Assembly: GCF_001886185.1 (NCBI RefSeq)
Contig: NZ_JXLA01000004.1
Span: forward strand, 1-64,000
Origin: Enterococcus raffinosus
GTDB taxonomy: Bacteria > Bacillota > Bacilli > Lactobacillales > Enterococcaceae
Direction: 5' to 3'
DNA: 64,000 bases
The position numbers were made by a program, and so were the translations under genes. The notes beneath the pieces are model-generated. The model searched no databases. It was not told where the DNA came from and saw only the letters and a program-made list of their open reading frames with translations. This document shows, piece after piece, positions 27,436 to 38,565 of the stretch (position 1 is the stretch's first letter; every line of letters begins with the position of its first letter).

Positions 27436-28278
27436 TTACCCCTTCACTCCGCCAGCCGTGATCCCTTCCACATAATATTTTTGCATTACCATAAACAACA
27501 ATGTGATCGGAATGGCGATAATCACACAGCCCGCTGTAAAAGGCATGAACCATTGATTGATTTTATCTGGCTGAAGCATGGTGAACAAACCGATTGCTAC
27601 CGTGTATTTCTGCTTTTGTTGACCCAAAATAACCTGTGCGAAAATGAAATCCATCCACGGAATCATAAACGTCATTAATGCCGTATAGACAATGATCGGT
27701 TTTGACAACGGCAATGTGATCTTAAAGAAAATATCCTTTTTTGTAGCCCCGTCAATCATAGCTGACTCGTCTAAGGAGTACGGAATCGTATCAAAAAAGC
27801 CTTTCGCGATATAAAAACCTAATGCCGCACCCGCGGAATATACGATGATCAAAGCAATCAATGTCCCATCTAGTTCCATCGCCTTTAAGATATAATACAC
27901 AGCAATCATGCTCATAAAGCCAGGAAACATGTTCAAAACCAATGCTAACTTCAAGAAACGATTGCGAAACTTAAACTTGATTCGCGAAACAGAATAAGCG
28001 ATTGCTACAGTGATGAACGTTGAAATAAGGCAGGTAGCGATTGCTACAATCAGTGTATTGAAAAACCACTGGGCAAAAGGATATGAGTTATTACTGAATA
28101 GCATTTTATAATTCTCCAGCGTAAAGGTTTTCGGAATAATATAGTTGACCGACATCGCTCCTTCTCCGCGAAAGCTAGTCAAAACAACCCATAAAATTGG
28201 AAATAGCCAAATGATCGAAAGAGTGATCAACAAGATGTAAACAAATGCTAGTGTTCGCGTCTTTTGCTTCTTCATCAT
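27436..28278 (-). CDS. mdxG: maltodextrin ABC transporter permease, MalG/MdxG type
   Basis: The 280-residue permease has six membrane spans and the EAA loop facing the ATPase (LDESAMIDGATKKDIFFKITLPLSKP). The C terminus GITAGGVKG is typical of MalG-like proteins. Its start overlaps the stop of the preceding permease by four bases, indicating translational coupling. It forms the channel heterodimer with the MalF-type subunit. Confidence 0.93.
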   Translation of the reverse strand: MMKKQKTRTLAFVYILLITLSIIWLFPILWVVLTSFRGEGAMSVNYIIPKTFTLENYKMLFSNNSYPFAQWFFNTLIVAIATCLISTFITVAIAYSVSRIKFKFRNRFLKLALVLNMFPGFMSMIAVYYILKAMELDGTLIALIIVYSAGAALGFYIAKGFFDTIPYSLDESAMIDGATKKDIFFKITLPLSKPIIVYTALMTFMIPWMDFIFAQVILGQQKQKYTVAIGLFTMLQPDKINQWFMPFTAGCVIIAIPITLLFMVMQKYYVEGITAGGVKG

Positions 28279-29636
28279 TGCAAACCTCCTTCATAAGATT
28301 TTGAGCGAGTATATGCTAATAAACTAAAGACCGCGCTCAACACAAAGATAATGATCCCTATGACACTGGCTAAGTTATAATCACTCGCTACAACGGTCAA
28401 TTTATACAGCCAAGTTACTAATAAATCAGTATCCCCGGCTTGGTAGAGAGCCGAATTATTGGGTCCACCGCCAGTTAATAGATAGATCACATTGAAATTA
28501 TTGATATTTCCAATAAACTGCTGAATCAGATTAGGTGTCATGATTAGCAGAATTTGCGGAAATGTAATGGATCGAAAAATCTGAAATTTGTTTGCTCCGT
28601 CAATCTCAGCTGCTTCGATCTGCTCAGTCGGTAAATTCATAATGATCCCTGTTGCGATTAACATCGTTACCGGAATCCCTACCCACATATTGACAAAAAT
28701 AATCGAAAACTTCGCCCAAGTGCCATCACTTAGGAATGGCAGCGCGTTAGAAATCAACCCCCACTTCTCTAGAAGAGCGTTTAAAGGGCCCCAATCCGCT
28801 AACAGATTACGCATGATTAACAAAGAAACAAATTGCGGTACCGCCATCGTAATGACAAAGATTGTTCGAAAAACCTTTTTCCCTCGTAATCCTTTTGTGT
28901 TAATTAGCAGTGCCAGTAAAATTCCAAAGAAAAAGTTGGTTGCCGTAGCTACAACAGCCCAGATCATTGTCCACGACAGCAACGGCATGAAAGTTCCTGC
29001 CATACGACCGGTTAATACATTGCTAAAATTTGCCAGTCCAACCCAGTCAAACAAGTGTCCAGGAGGCAAATGATTATGATCATAATTCGTAAATGCAATA
29101 CCAATCATATAAACCAACGGCAAAATAGTAAAAAGCAGCACACCGATTAACGGAATGATCATTAATGTCATATGAAAGCGGCCGTTAGCCAGTGTTTTTA
29201 GATCTTCTCTAAAACTTGGGATCTTCTTATTTTCTTTATTTAACAAAAATAATTTCCGATTACTCTTCAGGCTGCACCAGTAGACATAAGCAAATACGCC
29301 ACAGAAAATAATAGCTGCCAATCCATAGATCATCAATAGCATGGAGTTGTCGCCTTCTACCGACACCTTCATCTTTATCCCATCAATCGTTTGCCATTGC
29401 ATCCCTTGAGTTTTCGTTCCCAACGTTACTAATCCGACAATTCCCGGAATAATCTGATAGATACACGCGATAATAAATATAATTTCAGACAACAAGAATA
29501 AAATACCTTTAAAGAATTGTTTATTTAACAGGTTGCTTAGTCCCATGATTCCGAATGATAGCTTTGTTTTGAGGTCTCCCTCCCTGAACACACGCTTCAT
29601 TGAGAAATCATCACCATAACCCCCGGATATTTCCAT
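28275..29636 (-). CDS. mdxF: maltodextrin ABC transporter permease, MalF/MdxF type
   Basis: I start this gene at the ATG at 29636, preceded by AAAAGGAGGTTCTGTC, giving 453 residues; the longer frame has no ribosome site. The N-terminal third adds extra membrane segments (FKGILFLLSEIIFI) before the conserved permease core. The EAA motif is QIEAAEIDGANKFQIFRSIT, and YLLTGGGPNNS is typical of maltodextrin MalF proteins. It lies between the binding protein and MdxG genes. Confidence 0.93.
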   Translation of the reverse strand: MEISGGYGDDFSMKRVFREGDLKTKLSFGIMGLSNLLNKQFFKGILFLLSEIIFIIACIYQIIPGIVGLVTLGTKTQGMQWQTIDGIKMKVSVEGDNSMLLMIYGLAAIIFCGVFAYVYWCSLKSNRKLFLLNKENKKIPSFREDLKTLANGRFHMTLMIIPLIGVLLFTILPLVYMIGIAFTNYDHNHLPPGHLFDWVGLANFSNVLTGRMAGTFMPLLSWTMIWAVVATATNFFFGILLALLINTKGLRGKKVFRTIFVITMAVPQFVSLLIMRNLLADWGPLNALLEKWGLISNALPFLSDGTWAKFSIIFVNMWVGIPVTMLIATGIIMNLPTEQIEAAEIDGANKFQIFRSITFPQILLIMTPNLIQQFIGNINNFNVIYLLTGGGPNNSALYQAGDTDLLVTWLYKLTVVASDYNLASVIGIIIFVLSAVFSLLAYTRSKSYEGGLQ

Positions 29637-29687
29637 TGACAGAACCTCCTTTTTTTGAAATAAGCTTGTTTGATACACAAAAGAATT

Positions 29688-29721
29688 TCGGAGCAAAAAA
29701 GGTTAATTTTTTTCGCTCCGA
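29688..29721 (-). promoter_or_regulatory. intercistronic stem-loop between mdxE and mdxF
   Basis: TCGGAGC plus an A-run (29688-29700) faces a T-run plus GCTCCGA (to 29721): 12-13 bp with one bulge. There is no strong T-tail after it on the minus strand. It probably stabilises or partly terminates the mdxE message, giving more binding protein than permease. Confidence 0.6.
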
Positions 29722-29731
29722 CATCTACTCC

Positions 29732-30988
29732 TTACTTGTTGCCAGAGATATCCTCAACTAGTTGATCTAGCTTCGCTTGATATTGGTCTGGCTTGATTTT
29801 TCCATTGTAAGTATCACTTAAAACGGCTGCAGAGGCTGTCCAAAAATTCGTCATTTCAGGAATCTTCGGCATAACAACAGAGTAGTCCGAACCACTCATG
29901 GTAACGACCGTTTTCGCTAATTCATCATTCGCTACATAATCCGCTTGTTGAACCGTTGTATTCGATGGAATAATATTTCTCGTTTCATCTTTAAACTGAG
30001 CTTCTTGTGTCGCAGCATTAGATAGATAAGCCGCAAGTTTATAATCTGCTGCAATTTTTTTCGAATCACCATCAGCAGGAGCTTGGTTTACTGCATATAA
30101 TTTCACACCTAAGAAGGCTTTTTGTTGAACTTCATTGCCCCCGATAGTAATTTTCGGATAAACTGCGATTCCTAAATTATCTTTTCCAACCGCTTCAATC
30201 GCTTTATCTTTATCCCATGGACCCGATTCAAACGCCGCAATCTTCTCGTTCTCAAATTGCGAAATATAATCGTCTCCGACATTCACAAATCCAGAATTAT
30301 TCTTCTGATCTGCAATCCATTGCAAGACTGAAACACCCGCAGAATTATTCCAATCTGTCCCGTTCACGTCTTCTCCAGTATCGCCAAATAGCTTATCACC
30401 TACCGACATGAACAATGGACCAATTTTATAAGCATCGACAGCCTTTAAATTCGCACCGAAAGTCGCTTCTTTAGTAATGTTCTCATAGGTTCCGACTTGG
30501 TCTTCACTCAATAATTTTTTATTGTAATAAAGCACTTGAGATTCGATTCCGTATGGGAACGCATAGACCTTGTCTTTATACGTAGCTCCTAACAATGCTG
30601 TTTCCGATTGTTCCTCTTTAATCTCGTTTGCATATTTTTCAGGAATTTCTTGAATGACCCCAGAGTCTACTAATTGTCCTAACTGATCATGAGGCAGCGC
30701 AAAAACATCTGCCGCAGAAGAAGGATCTTTTTTAACATTTTCTTGAGCCTTCGAGTCTTCAGTTTCAACAACCTTTACATTGATATCTGGATTGTCCTTT
30801 TTAAAGTCTTCTAAAACTTTCGTATAGAATTTTTTTGAATCCGTTGTAACCCATAACGTCACATCTGTTTTATCTGATGAGCTAGCTGCTTCCTTTTCAT
30901 CAGAACCTGACCCACATGCAGTCAATGTTAAAACAGCTGCTCCTAACATTGCACCTGACAATAAATACTTCTTCAATTTACTTTTCAT
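29732..30988 (-). CDS. mdxE: maltodextrin-binding lipoprotein of the ABC importer
   Basis: The 418-residue protein starts with a lipoprotein signal (MKSKLKKYLLSGAMLGAAVL then TLTAC at the lipobox). The mature part (VTLWVTTDSKKFYTKVLEDFKKDNPDINVKVVE) is the family 1 solute-binding fold of MalE/MalX type. FPYGIESQVLYYNK and FESGPWDKD are typical of maltodextrin binders. GCAGGAGG precedes the ATG. It is the first gene of the minus-strand arm and directly follows the LacI-operator promoter. Confidence 0.94.
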   Translation of the reverse strand: MKSKLKKYLLSGAMLGAAVLTLTACGSGSDEKEAASSSDKTDVTLWVTTDSKKFYTKVLEDFKKDNPDINVKVVETEDSKAQENVKKDPSSAADVFALPHDQLGQLVDSGVIQEIPEKYANEIKEEQSETALLGATYKDKVYAFPYGIESQVLYYNKKLLSEDQVGTYENITKEATFGANLKAVDAYKIGPLFMSVGDKLFGDTGEDVNGTDWNNSAGVSVLQWIADQKNNSGFVNVGDDYISQFENEKIAAFESGPWDKDKAIEAVGKDNLGIAVYPKITIGGNEVQQKAFLGVKLYAVNQAPADGDSKKIAADYKLAAYLSNAATQEAQFKDETRNIIPSNTTVQQADYVANDELAKTVVTMSGSDYSVVMPKIPEMTNFWTASAAVLSDTYNGKIKPDQYQAKLDQLVEDISGNK

Positions 30989-31029
30989 TCCGCTTCCTCC
31001 TGCGTTAGTTGATTTTTGCTACAAAACAC

Positions 31030-31058
31030 ATTATGCAACCGATTGCTTCTTTTTGCAA
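31030..31058 (-). promoter_or_regulatory. mdxE promoter with LacI-type operator
   Basis: The minus strand shows TTGCAA (31053-31058), a 17-bp spacer and CATAAT (31030-31035). GCAACCGATTGC at 31035-31046 is a LacI/MalR-type palindrome (GCAAnCGnTTGC) lying in the spacer, so a bound repressor would block RNA polymerase. Confidence 0.8.
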
Positions 31059-31059
31059 T

Positions 31060-31073
31060 AGAAAGCGCTTAAA
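31060..31073 (+). promoter_or_regulatory. candidate cre next to the mdxE promoter
   Basis: AGAAAGCGCTTAAA matches 12 of 14 positions of TGWAANCGNTNWCW and abuts the -35 box of mdxE. Catabolite repression of maltodextrin uptake would fit. Confidence 0.5.
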
Positions 31074-31253
31074 TTATTTTGTTTTTTTGAATTTATTTTT
31101 ATTTTAAACAAAAAAATTGTTTTTTTAATTTCATATTATTCATTTTACAAAGACTATTATACATTGATAAAACAAGCTTTCCCATACGTATACCACTTAA
31201 TCAACATTATAAAATACAAATTATTTAACTATCTAAATATAAATTACACGTTT

Positions 31254-31270
31254 GCAACCGATTGCATAAT
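31254..31270 (+). promoter_or_regulatory. LacI-type operator and -10 of the plus-strand maltodextrin operon
   Basis: GCAACCGATTGC (31254-31265) followed by CATAATGTG repeats the mdxE arrangement in mirror image. CATAAT at 31265-31270 is the likely -10; the -35 zone is poor. It lies 50 bp upstream of the ATPase gene. Confidence 0.75.
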
Positions 31271-31319
31271 GTGTAATAATTGCACCACAATAACCTATTA
31301 AATCCAAAGGAGCATTAGA

Positions 31320-32423
31320 ATGGTCGAATTAAATTTGAAACACATTAACAAGAAATATCCAAACAATAATGCCTACTCTGTCAAAAATTTTAATCTTCAT
31401 ATCAAAACGCATGAATTCATCGTCTTCGTTGGTCCTTCAGGTTGCGGAAAATCCACCACACTTAGAATGATCGCGGGATTGGAAGATATCACTGATGGCG
31501 ATTTCGAGATCAATGGTATCAGAATGAACGATACTCCACCTAAGGATCGTGATATTGCGATGGTTTTTCAAAATTACGCCCTTTATCCTCATATGACTGT
31601 TTTCGAAAATATGGCTTTTGGATTGAAATTGCGAAAATATCCTAAAGATGACATCAAACAACGTGTAGAAGAAGCTGCGAAAATCTTAGGTTTGACAGAA
31701 TTGTTAGACCGAAAGCCCGCAGACATGTCAGGCGGCCAACGGCAGCGAGTTGCTATGGGTCGTGCCATCGTCCGTGATGCAAAAGTATTTTTGATGGATG
31801 AGCCTTTATCTAATTTGGATGCAAAACTCCGCGTACAAATGCGGGCAGAAATCGCTAAAATCCATCAAAACTTAGGTTCCACGACAATCTATGTAACTCA
31901 CGATCAGACGGAAGCAATGACTTTAGCAGATCGTATCGTCATTATGAATGAAGGGGTCATTCAACAGGTGGGATCTCCTCAGGAACTATATAATAGACCA
32001 GCGAACAAATTTGTTGCCGGCTTTATGGGTAGTCCAGCAATGAATTTCTTTGAAGTTACTTTTAAAAATGGGCGCATCACAAATCATAAAGGTCTGGATC
32101 TCCCTTTGCCGGAAGGACAAGTAAAAACGTTAACGGGTCAAGGATATGAGGGGAAAACAGTAACTTTTGGGATTCGACCAGAAGACATTACAGCAGAAGA
32201 GGTTGCTTTAGAAGCTTATGAGAATTCCGTTGTCTCTGCCACCGTTGTTGTCAGCGAACTGCTCGGATATGAGTCCATGCTGTACTCCACAATCGGTAAC
32301 ACAGAATTCATTTCTAAAGTGGATGCTCGAGATTTTCATAATCCTGGCGAACAAATCTGTCTCGCCTTCAATTTAAATAAGGCTCGCTTCTTTGATTTCG
32401 AAACGGAAGAGGCAATCTATTAG
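31320..32423 (+). CDS. msmX: sugar ABC transporter ATPase, MsmX/MalK type
   Basis: The 367-residue ATPase has Walker A GPSGCGKST, Q-loop VFQNYALYPHMT, signature MSGGQRQRVAMGRAI, Walker B VFLMDEPLSNLD, H-loop VTHDQTEAMT and a C-terminal TOBE/OB region (FGIRPEDI). It energises carbohydrate importers. Located divergently from mdxEFG with the same operator, it should be the partner of that transporter, and may serve other sugar importers as MsmX does in Bacillus. AAAGGAGC precedes the ATG. Confidence 0.93.
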   Translation: MVELNLKHINKKYPNNNAYSVKNFNLHIKTHEFIVFVGPSGCGKSTTLRMIAGLEDITDGDFEINGIRMNDTPPKDRDIAMVFQNYALYPHMTVFENMAFGLKLRKYPKDDIKQRVEEAAKILGLTELLDRKPADMSGGQRQRVAMGRAIVRDAKVFLMDEPLSNLDAKLRVQMRAEIAKIHQNLGSTTIYVTHDQTEAMTLADRIVIMNEGVIQQVGSPQELYNRPANKFVAGFMGSPAMNFFEVTFKNGRITNHKGLDLPLPEGQVKTLTGQGYEGKTVTFGIRPEDITAEEVALEAYENSVVSATVVVSELLGYESMLYSTIGNTEFISKVDARDFHNPGEQICLAFNLNKARFFDFETEEAIY

Positions 32424-32437
32424 TAACGGAGGTTTAC

Positions 32438-34204
32438 ATGAACACAGCAGCAATCTATCATCGCACTGAAAGTGAATTTGCCTATTTATACACAAACGAA
32501 ATAATGCATATACGTTTGCGTACCGCTCGGGCAGATTGTAAAAACGTCTCATTAGTCCACGGAGACCCCTATCAACTAGACAAACAACGCTGGTATAAAA
32601 GACCCGCAAAAATGAGAAAGACCCTATCTACTGATCTGTATGATTATTGGGAAATTGATGTTACTGCTCCTCACCGACGTCTGGGTTACGGTTTCATCGT
32701 TACAGGCTACGACGAAACCTCTGTTTTTTTCACAGAACATGGAGTTTTCCCTGTTGAGGAAATCTATTTGTTGATGGCTAATAACTATTTCCGTATGCCC
32801 TTTTTCCATGAGATCGATCGCTTCAAGACACCTCAGTGGGTAAAAGAAACCGTTTGGTACCAAATTTTTCCTGAGCGTTTCGCTAATGGTGATCCTAGTA
32901 ACGATCCAGCAGATGTACTCCCTTGGGCTAGTAAGGAATTTCCTGGACGACAAGATTTCTACGGCGGAGATCTTCAAGGAGTTATTGATCACCTAGACTA
33001 TTTAAGTGATCTAGGAATTAATGGCATTTATTTTTGTCCAATTTTCACTGCTCCTACCAATCACAAATACGATACAACGGATTATTTAGAAATTGATCCT
33101 GGTTTTGGCGATAAAGAGCTCTTTCGAAAATTAGTCGAAGAGTGTCATCGTCGCGGGATACGTGTCATGTTAGATGCGGTGTTTAATCACATTGGCGATA
33201 CTTCTATGCAATGGCGTGATGTCCTAGAAAAAGGAGAGCAGTCTCGCTTTAAAGATTGGTTTCATATCCATTCTTTCCCCGTTCATTATACAAAAACAGA
33301 CGACTTTGAAGTTGCGGAAGATATGAATTATGATACGTTCGCTTTTACACCTCATATGCCAAAATTAAATACCGCAAACAAAGAAGTTCAGGAATACATC
33401 TTAACGATTGCAAAATATTGGATCCAAGAATTTGATATCGATGCTTGGCGGTTAGATGTAGCTAATGAAGTGGATCATCATCTTTGGAAAAAATTCGCGG
33501 AGACCTGTCACGAATTAAAAGAAGATTTCTACCTACTCGGAGAAGTTTGGCACAGTTCACAACCTTGGTTGCAAGGCGATGAATTTACCGCGGTGATGAA
33601 TTACGCCTTTACTGAATCTATCACGAACTATTTTTTAGAGAAAAAGATTCCGTTAGATAAATTAGTTAGCAATCTAAACGAACAGTTAACACTGTACCGC
33701 AAGCAAACAAATCAAATGATGTTAAACACGATCGACAGTCACGATACTCCTCGTTTATTAACACTTGCCGGCGGCGACAAAGACCTAATGAAACAAGTTC
33801 TAGCGTTTCTTTACTTGCAACAAGGGGTTCCTTGTCTTTACTACGGGGACGAAGTCGGCATGGATGGCGGTATGGACCCTGATTGTCGAAAATGCATGGT
33901 CTGGGATCCTAAAAAACAGGATTTGAATCTTTTTGCATTTGTAAAGGAATTGATCGCTTTTCGACGAGAAAATCAATTCATTCTTTCCGAAGGCTCGCTA
34001 GAATGGCAGAAAGTTGATCCTAATACTGGAACGTTAATCTTTGCAAGAACTATTCCAGATGAATGCATGATCGGCATTTTCAATACAGGTGATCTACCAA
34101 TCGTTGAGCATTCTCTAGGCGAATCCATCATGCTACATCTATCTGATGCAGACAGCGATAGAATTACGATTGAACCGAATGGTTTTGCAATTTTAAAAAA
34201 ATAG
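32438..34204 (+). CDS. neopullulanase/cyclomaltodextrinase-like GH13 enzyme
   Basis: The 588-residue enzyme has an N-terminal CBM34-like beta domain (about 1-125), then the GH13 barrel starting WYQIFPERFANGDPSNDP. Catalytic residues: nucleophile Asp near 340 in AWRLDVANEVDH, acid Glu near 369 in LLGEVWHSS, third Asp near 436 in TIDSHDTPR. The first beta-alpha loop and the missing signal peptide fit intracellular neopullulanase/maltogenic amylase, which cuts imported maltodextrins and cyclodextrins. It lies 14 bp after the ATPase gene with GGAGGTTTAC upstream, so it is clearly in the operon. Confidence 0.92.
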   Translation: MNTAAIYHRTESEFAYLYTNEIMHIRLRTARADCKNVSLVHGDPYQLDKQRWYKRPAKMRKTLSTDLYDYWEIDVTAPHRRLGYGFIVTGYDETSVFFTEHGVFPVEEIYLLMANNYFRMPFFHEIDRFKTPQWVKETVWYQIFPERFANGDPSNDPADVLPWASKEFPGRQDFYGGDLQGVIDHLDYLSDLGINGIYFCPIFTAPTNHKYDTTDYLEIDPGFGDKELFRKLVEECHRRGIRVMLDAVFNHIGDTSMQWRDVLEKGEQSRFKDWFHIHSFPVHYTKTDDFEVAEDMNYDTFAFTPHMPKLNTANKEVQEYILTIAKYWIQEFDIDAWRLDVANEVDHHLWKKFAETCHELKEDFYLLGEVWHSSQPWLQGDEFTAVMNYAFTESITNYFLEKKIPLDKLVSNLNEQLTLYRKQTNQMMLNTIDSHDTPRLLTLAGGDKDLMKQVLAFLYLQQGVPCLYYGDEVGMDGGMDPDCRKCMVWDPKKQDLNLFAFVKELIAFRRENQFILSEGSLEWQKVDPNTGTLIFARTIPDECMIGIFNTGDLPIVEHSLGESIMLHLSDADSDRITIEPNGFAILKK

Positions 34205-35875
<1,671 letters not shown>

Positions 35876-35877
35876 TA

Positions 35878-37500
35878 ATGAGTAAATGGTGGAAAAATGC
35901 TGTAGGATATCAAATCTATCCCCGCAGTTTCATGGATAGCAATGATGATGGAATTGGTGATCTAAAAGGAATCCAGTCAAAACTTCCCTATTTGAAAGAA
36001 TTAGGGATTGATTTTATTTGGCTCAACCCTATCTACCAAAGCCCCAACATAGATAACGGCTATGACATCTCCGATTATCAAGCAATCAATCCCGAATTTG
36101 GTACACTTGAGGACTTGAAGAACTTGCTCGAAGCAGCTCATGCGCAAGGAATTCGCCTCATCATGGATTTAGTAGTAAACCACACCAGTGACCAGCATCC
36201 TTGGTTCATCGAATCAAGAAAAGACAGAGAAAATCCTTATCGAGATTATTATCTGTGGGCTGATGCAACCCCTGAAAAAATGCCTAATAATTGGCAAAGT
36301 TTTTTTGGAGGATCAACTTGGACCTATGACCAGCAAACGAAGCAAGCGTATTTCCATGTTTTCGCAAAAGAACAGCCTGATCTCAACTGGAAAAATCCAG
36401 TAGTGCGAGAAGAAATCTATCAAATGATTCGCTGGTGGCTCGATTTTGGTATCGACGGTTTTCGTTTAGATGCGATTAGTCACATTCAAAAAGAACCTTG
36501 GGATTTTAAAATTACCGATAATCCATGGGCACCTTTCATGAATGTCTCCGGTATCGAAACATATATGTCTGAATTGCGAGAAATCTTCCGCAGCTACGAC
36601 ATTATGACTGTCGGTGAAGCAAGCGGAGTCAATAGTAAGAAGGCTCCTTTTTGGACACATGAAGAAGACGGTTATATCGATATGATCTTTGAATTAGAAC
36701 ACCAAGTTCGAAGCGGAGAACCTGGTCAAGAGGTGGGCGATCTCTTAGGGTTCAAAAAAGTCTTGTCACGATGGCAAAAAGACCTGCAGCCGATAGGGTG
36801 GAATGCACTTTATATCGATAATCATGACAACCCTCGTAGTAACTCCGTTTTTGGAAACGGAACAAGTGAGTCGGCATCCGCACTAGCGACTGCCTATATG
36901 CTCTTAAGAGGAACACCCTTTATCTACCAAGGACAAGAATTAGGGATGACCAATTATCCTTTCGAATCGATCGATGAAGTGAACGCGACAGATTCATTAG
37001 CATCCTATCACGCTTGGCTTGAACAAGGATTGTCGCCTGAGGAAGCTCTACGTTTAACCACTCATTGGACTCGGGATCACTCTCGCACTCCAATGCATTG
37101 GAATAACTTCGGCGGTTTTTCTAATAGCCTGCCTTGGATGAAGGTAAATCCTAACACTGACAAAATCAATGTTGCTATGCAGCAAGCGGATCTTTTCTCT
37201 CCACTCAACTACTATAAAAAGCTGATCTCATTGAGAAAATCAATGCCTGTTTTTATTTCTGGAAGTTATCAAATTGAATTGCCAAAACACCCGACAGTCT
37301 GGGCTTATACACGCAAAACAGTATCCGATGAAGCCTATGTCATCACTAACTTGAGCGATCAGCCACAATCTGTTACTCTGCCAAACCGTTGGATAAATAC
37401 ACCAACTACGACATTACTGGCAAATTACCCCGACCCATCGTGGAAAAAAACAGTGACATTACGTCCTTTCGAGGCGATAGCGGTAAAAAAAGATGCTTAA
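35878..37500 (+). CDS. GH13_31 glucosidase, predicted alpha-1,4 (maltase) type
   Basis: The 540-residue enzyme starts [20 protein letters not shown], 2 bp after the previous stop, with GCTAGGAG as ribosome site. Catalytic Asp near 198 (GFRLDAISHIQ), Glu near 247 (VGEASG) and Asp near 317 (DNHDNPR). The residue after the nucleophile is Ala, which in this subfamily goes with alpha-1,4 specificity rather than alpha-1,6. It arose by duplication with its upstream neighbour but has diverged well. The terminator stem begins within its last codons. Confidence 0.9.
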   Translation: MSKWWKNAVGYQIYPRSFMDSNDDGIGDLKGIQSKLPYLKELGIDFIWLNPIYQSPNIDNGYDISDYQAINPEFGTLEDLKNLLEAAHAQGIRLIMDLVVNHTSDQHPWFIESRKDRENPYRDYYLWADATPEKMPNNWQSFFGGSTWTYDQQTKQAYFHVFAKEQPDLNWKNPVVREEIYQMIRWWLDFGIDGFRLDAISHIQKEPWDFKITDNPWAPFMNVSGIETYMSELREIFRSYDIMTVGEASGVNSKKAPFWTHEEDGYIDMIFELEHQVRSGEPGQEVGDLLGFKKVLSRWQKDLQPIGWNALYIDNHDNPRSNSVFGNGTSESASALATAYMLLRGTPFIYQGQELGMTNYPFESIDEVNATDSLASYHAWLEQGLSPEEALRLTTHWTRDHSRTPMHWNNFGGFSNSLPWMKVNPNTDKINVAMQQADLFSPLNYYKKLISLRKSMPVFISGSYQIELPKHPTVWAYTRKTVSDEAYVITNLSDQPQSVTLPNRWINTPTTTLLANYPDPSWKKTVTLRPFEAIAVKKDA

Positions 37501-37523
37501 CCCCATTGAGTTAAGCATCTTTT
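37488..37523. terminator. bidirectional terminator after the maltodextrin operon
   Basis: AAAAGATGCTTAA (37488-37500, including the stop codon) pairs perfectly with TTAAGCATCTTTT (37511-37523). It can serve the converging deoxynucleoside kinase gene as well. Confidence 0.9.
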
Positions 37524-37525
37524 GA

Positions 37526-38182
37526 TTATTCCACTACTGCGCCTTGAACTTCTAAAATTTTTTCATCAATCAAACGAATCACTTCATCACGAGCCGCCGC
37601 ATCATCTACAAAGTTCAAACGATCACCGTCGATTTGAATTTTAGGGCTCTCATTGTACTCTTCATACCATTGGTCGTACCGGCTATTTAATTCTTTATAA
37701 TAATCATAGAGTGTTGGATCAAATTCTAATTGTTCGTACTCTCGTCCACGTTTTTGAATACGTTCCATCATCGTTTCAAAGGAAACTCGAATATGCACTA
37801 ATAAATCAGGATGTTTTTTGTGAGCGGCGTAAGGCAGCTCTTCCATCATATTCGCTAATAATTCATCGTAGACCTTCACTTCCGTCTCAGTTGCACGACC
37901 AAGGTCGGCGTTTAAATGAAACAATAATGAGTCTTCATAGATCGAACGATCCAAAACATTGTTATCATCCTGCATCGCTTTTTTGATGCTGTCAAAACGT
38001 TTATTCAAAAAGTAAATCTGTAGTAAAAATGCATACTGTTCTGGATCAGCATAAAACAGCGGCAATACTTCATTATCATCAATGGATTCATAAAAAGCTT
38101 GACTGCCTAAATGCTCTGACAGCATCGCGGTCAAACTTGATTTCCCTGCTCCAATGGTTCCTGCTAATACGATCACGCTCAT
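37526..38182 (-). CDS. deoxynucleoside kinase (dGK/dCK-like)
   Basis: The 218-residue kinase starts MSVIVLAGTIGAGKSSL with the P-loop GTIGAGKSS. It has the DRS motif (NVLDRSIYEDSLLFH) and a lid region (RIQKRGREYEQ) of the dCK/dGK family that salvages deoxynucleosides. The longer open frame to 38278 is rejected because a strong promoter lies inside it and GGAGG stands just before the ATG at 38182. The specific base cannot be told from sequence. Confidence 0.92.
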   Translation of the reverse strand: MSVIVLAGTIGAGKSSLTAMLSEHLGSQAFYESIDDNEVLPLFYADPEQYAFLLQIYFLNKRFDSIKKAMQDDNNVLDRSIYEDSLLFHLNADLGRATETEVKVYDELLANMMEELPYAAHKKHPDLLVHIRVSFETMMERIQKRGREYEQLEFDPTLYDYYKELNSRYDQWYEEYNESPKIQIDGDRLNFVDDAAARDEVIRLIDEKILEVQGAVVE

Positions 38183-38234
38183 AAACCTCCAACTCATTTC
38201 ATACAAAATATAGTGCGTTTTTTTCAACTTATCT

Positions 38235-38263
38235 AATATACCCCCAATATCTTGTGCCGTCAA
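38235..38263 (-). promoter_or_regulatory. promoter of the deoxynucleoside kinase gene
   Basis: The minus strand has TTGACG (38258-38263), a 17-bp spacer and TATATT (38235-38240), about 53 bp upstream of the ATG. Confidence 0.85.
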
Positions 38264-38349
38264 TTGAAATACTTCCAAAAAAAAGCATTTCCTTCTTCTA
38301 AGGAATGTTTAAAAAATCGTGGATTTTCAAAATCTTTTCAAGGGTTTCG

Positions 38350-38378
38350 TTTACTTGTCGGCTTTCTCTGAGTAAAAT
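38350..38378 (+). promoter_or_regulatory. candidate promoter of the mevalonate operon
   Basis: TTTACT (38350-38355), a 17-bp spacer and TAAAAT (38373-38378) precede mvk by about 190 bp. The rest of the gap to 38565 is A-rich and shows no gene. Another start nearer the gene is possible. Confidence 0.4.
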
Positions 38379-38565
38379 GAAAAAGAGAAATAAATAAATA
38401 GTCGTTATAAAGAAAAATCAACCCCTGTTTATTCAGGTGGAATACAAAAAAACGTATTGCTTTCACTAGAAAAATAATTGCTTTAAAATCATTAACAGAC
38501 AGCAATAAACTGAAGAAATATTTTTTGGGGAATAGTTACTCTAAAACGAAATAGGGGTTTTTTTA

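Noticed and set aside
32624-32992. Antisense ORF of 122 codons within the neopullulanase gene
   Set aside because: It lies opposite well-defined GH13 coding sequence and has no ribosome site or recognisable product.
38183-38278. N-terminal extension of the deoxynucleoside kinase
   Set aside because: It contains a consensus promoter, and the kinase family begins a few residues before the P-loop.
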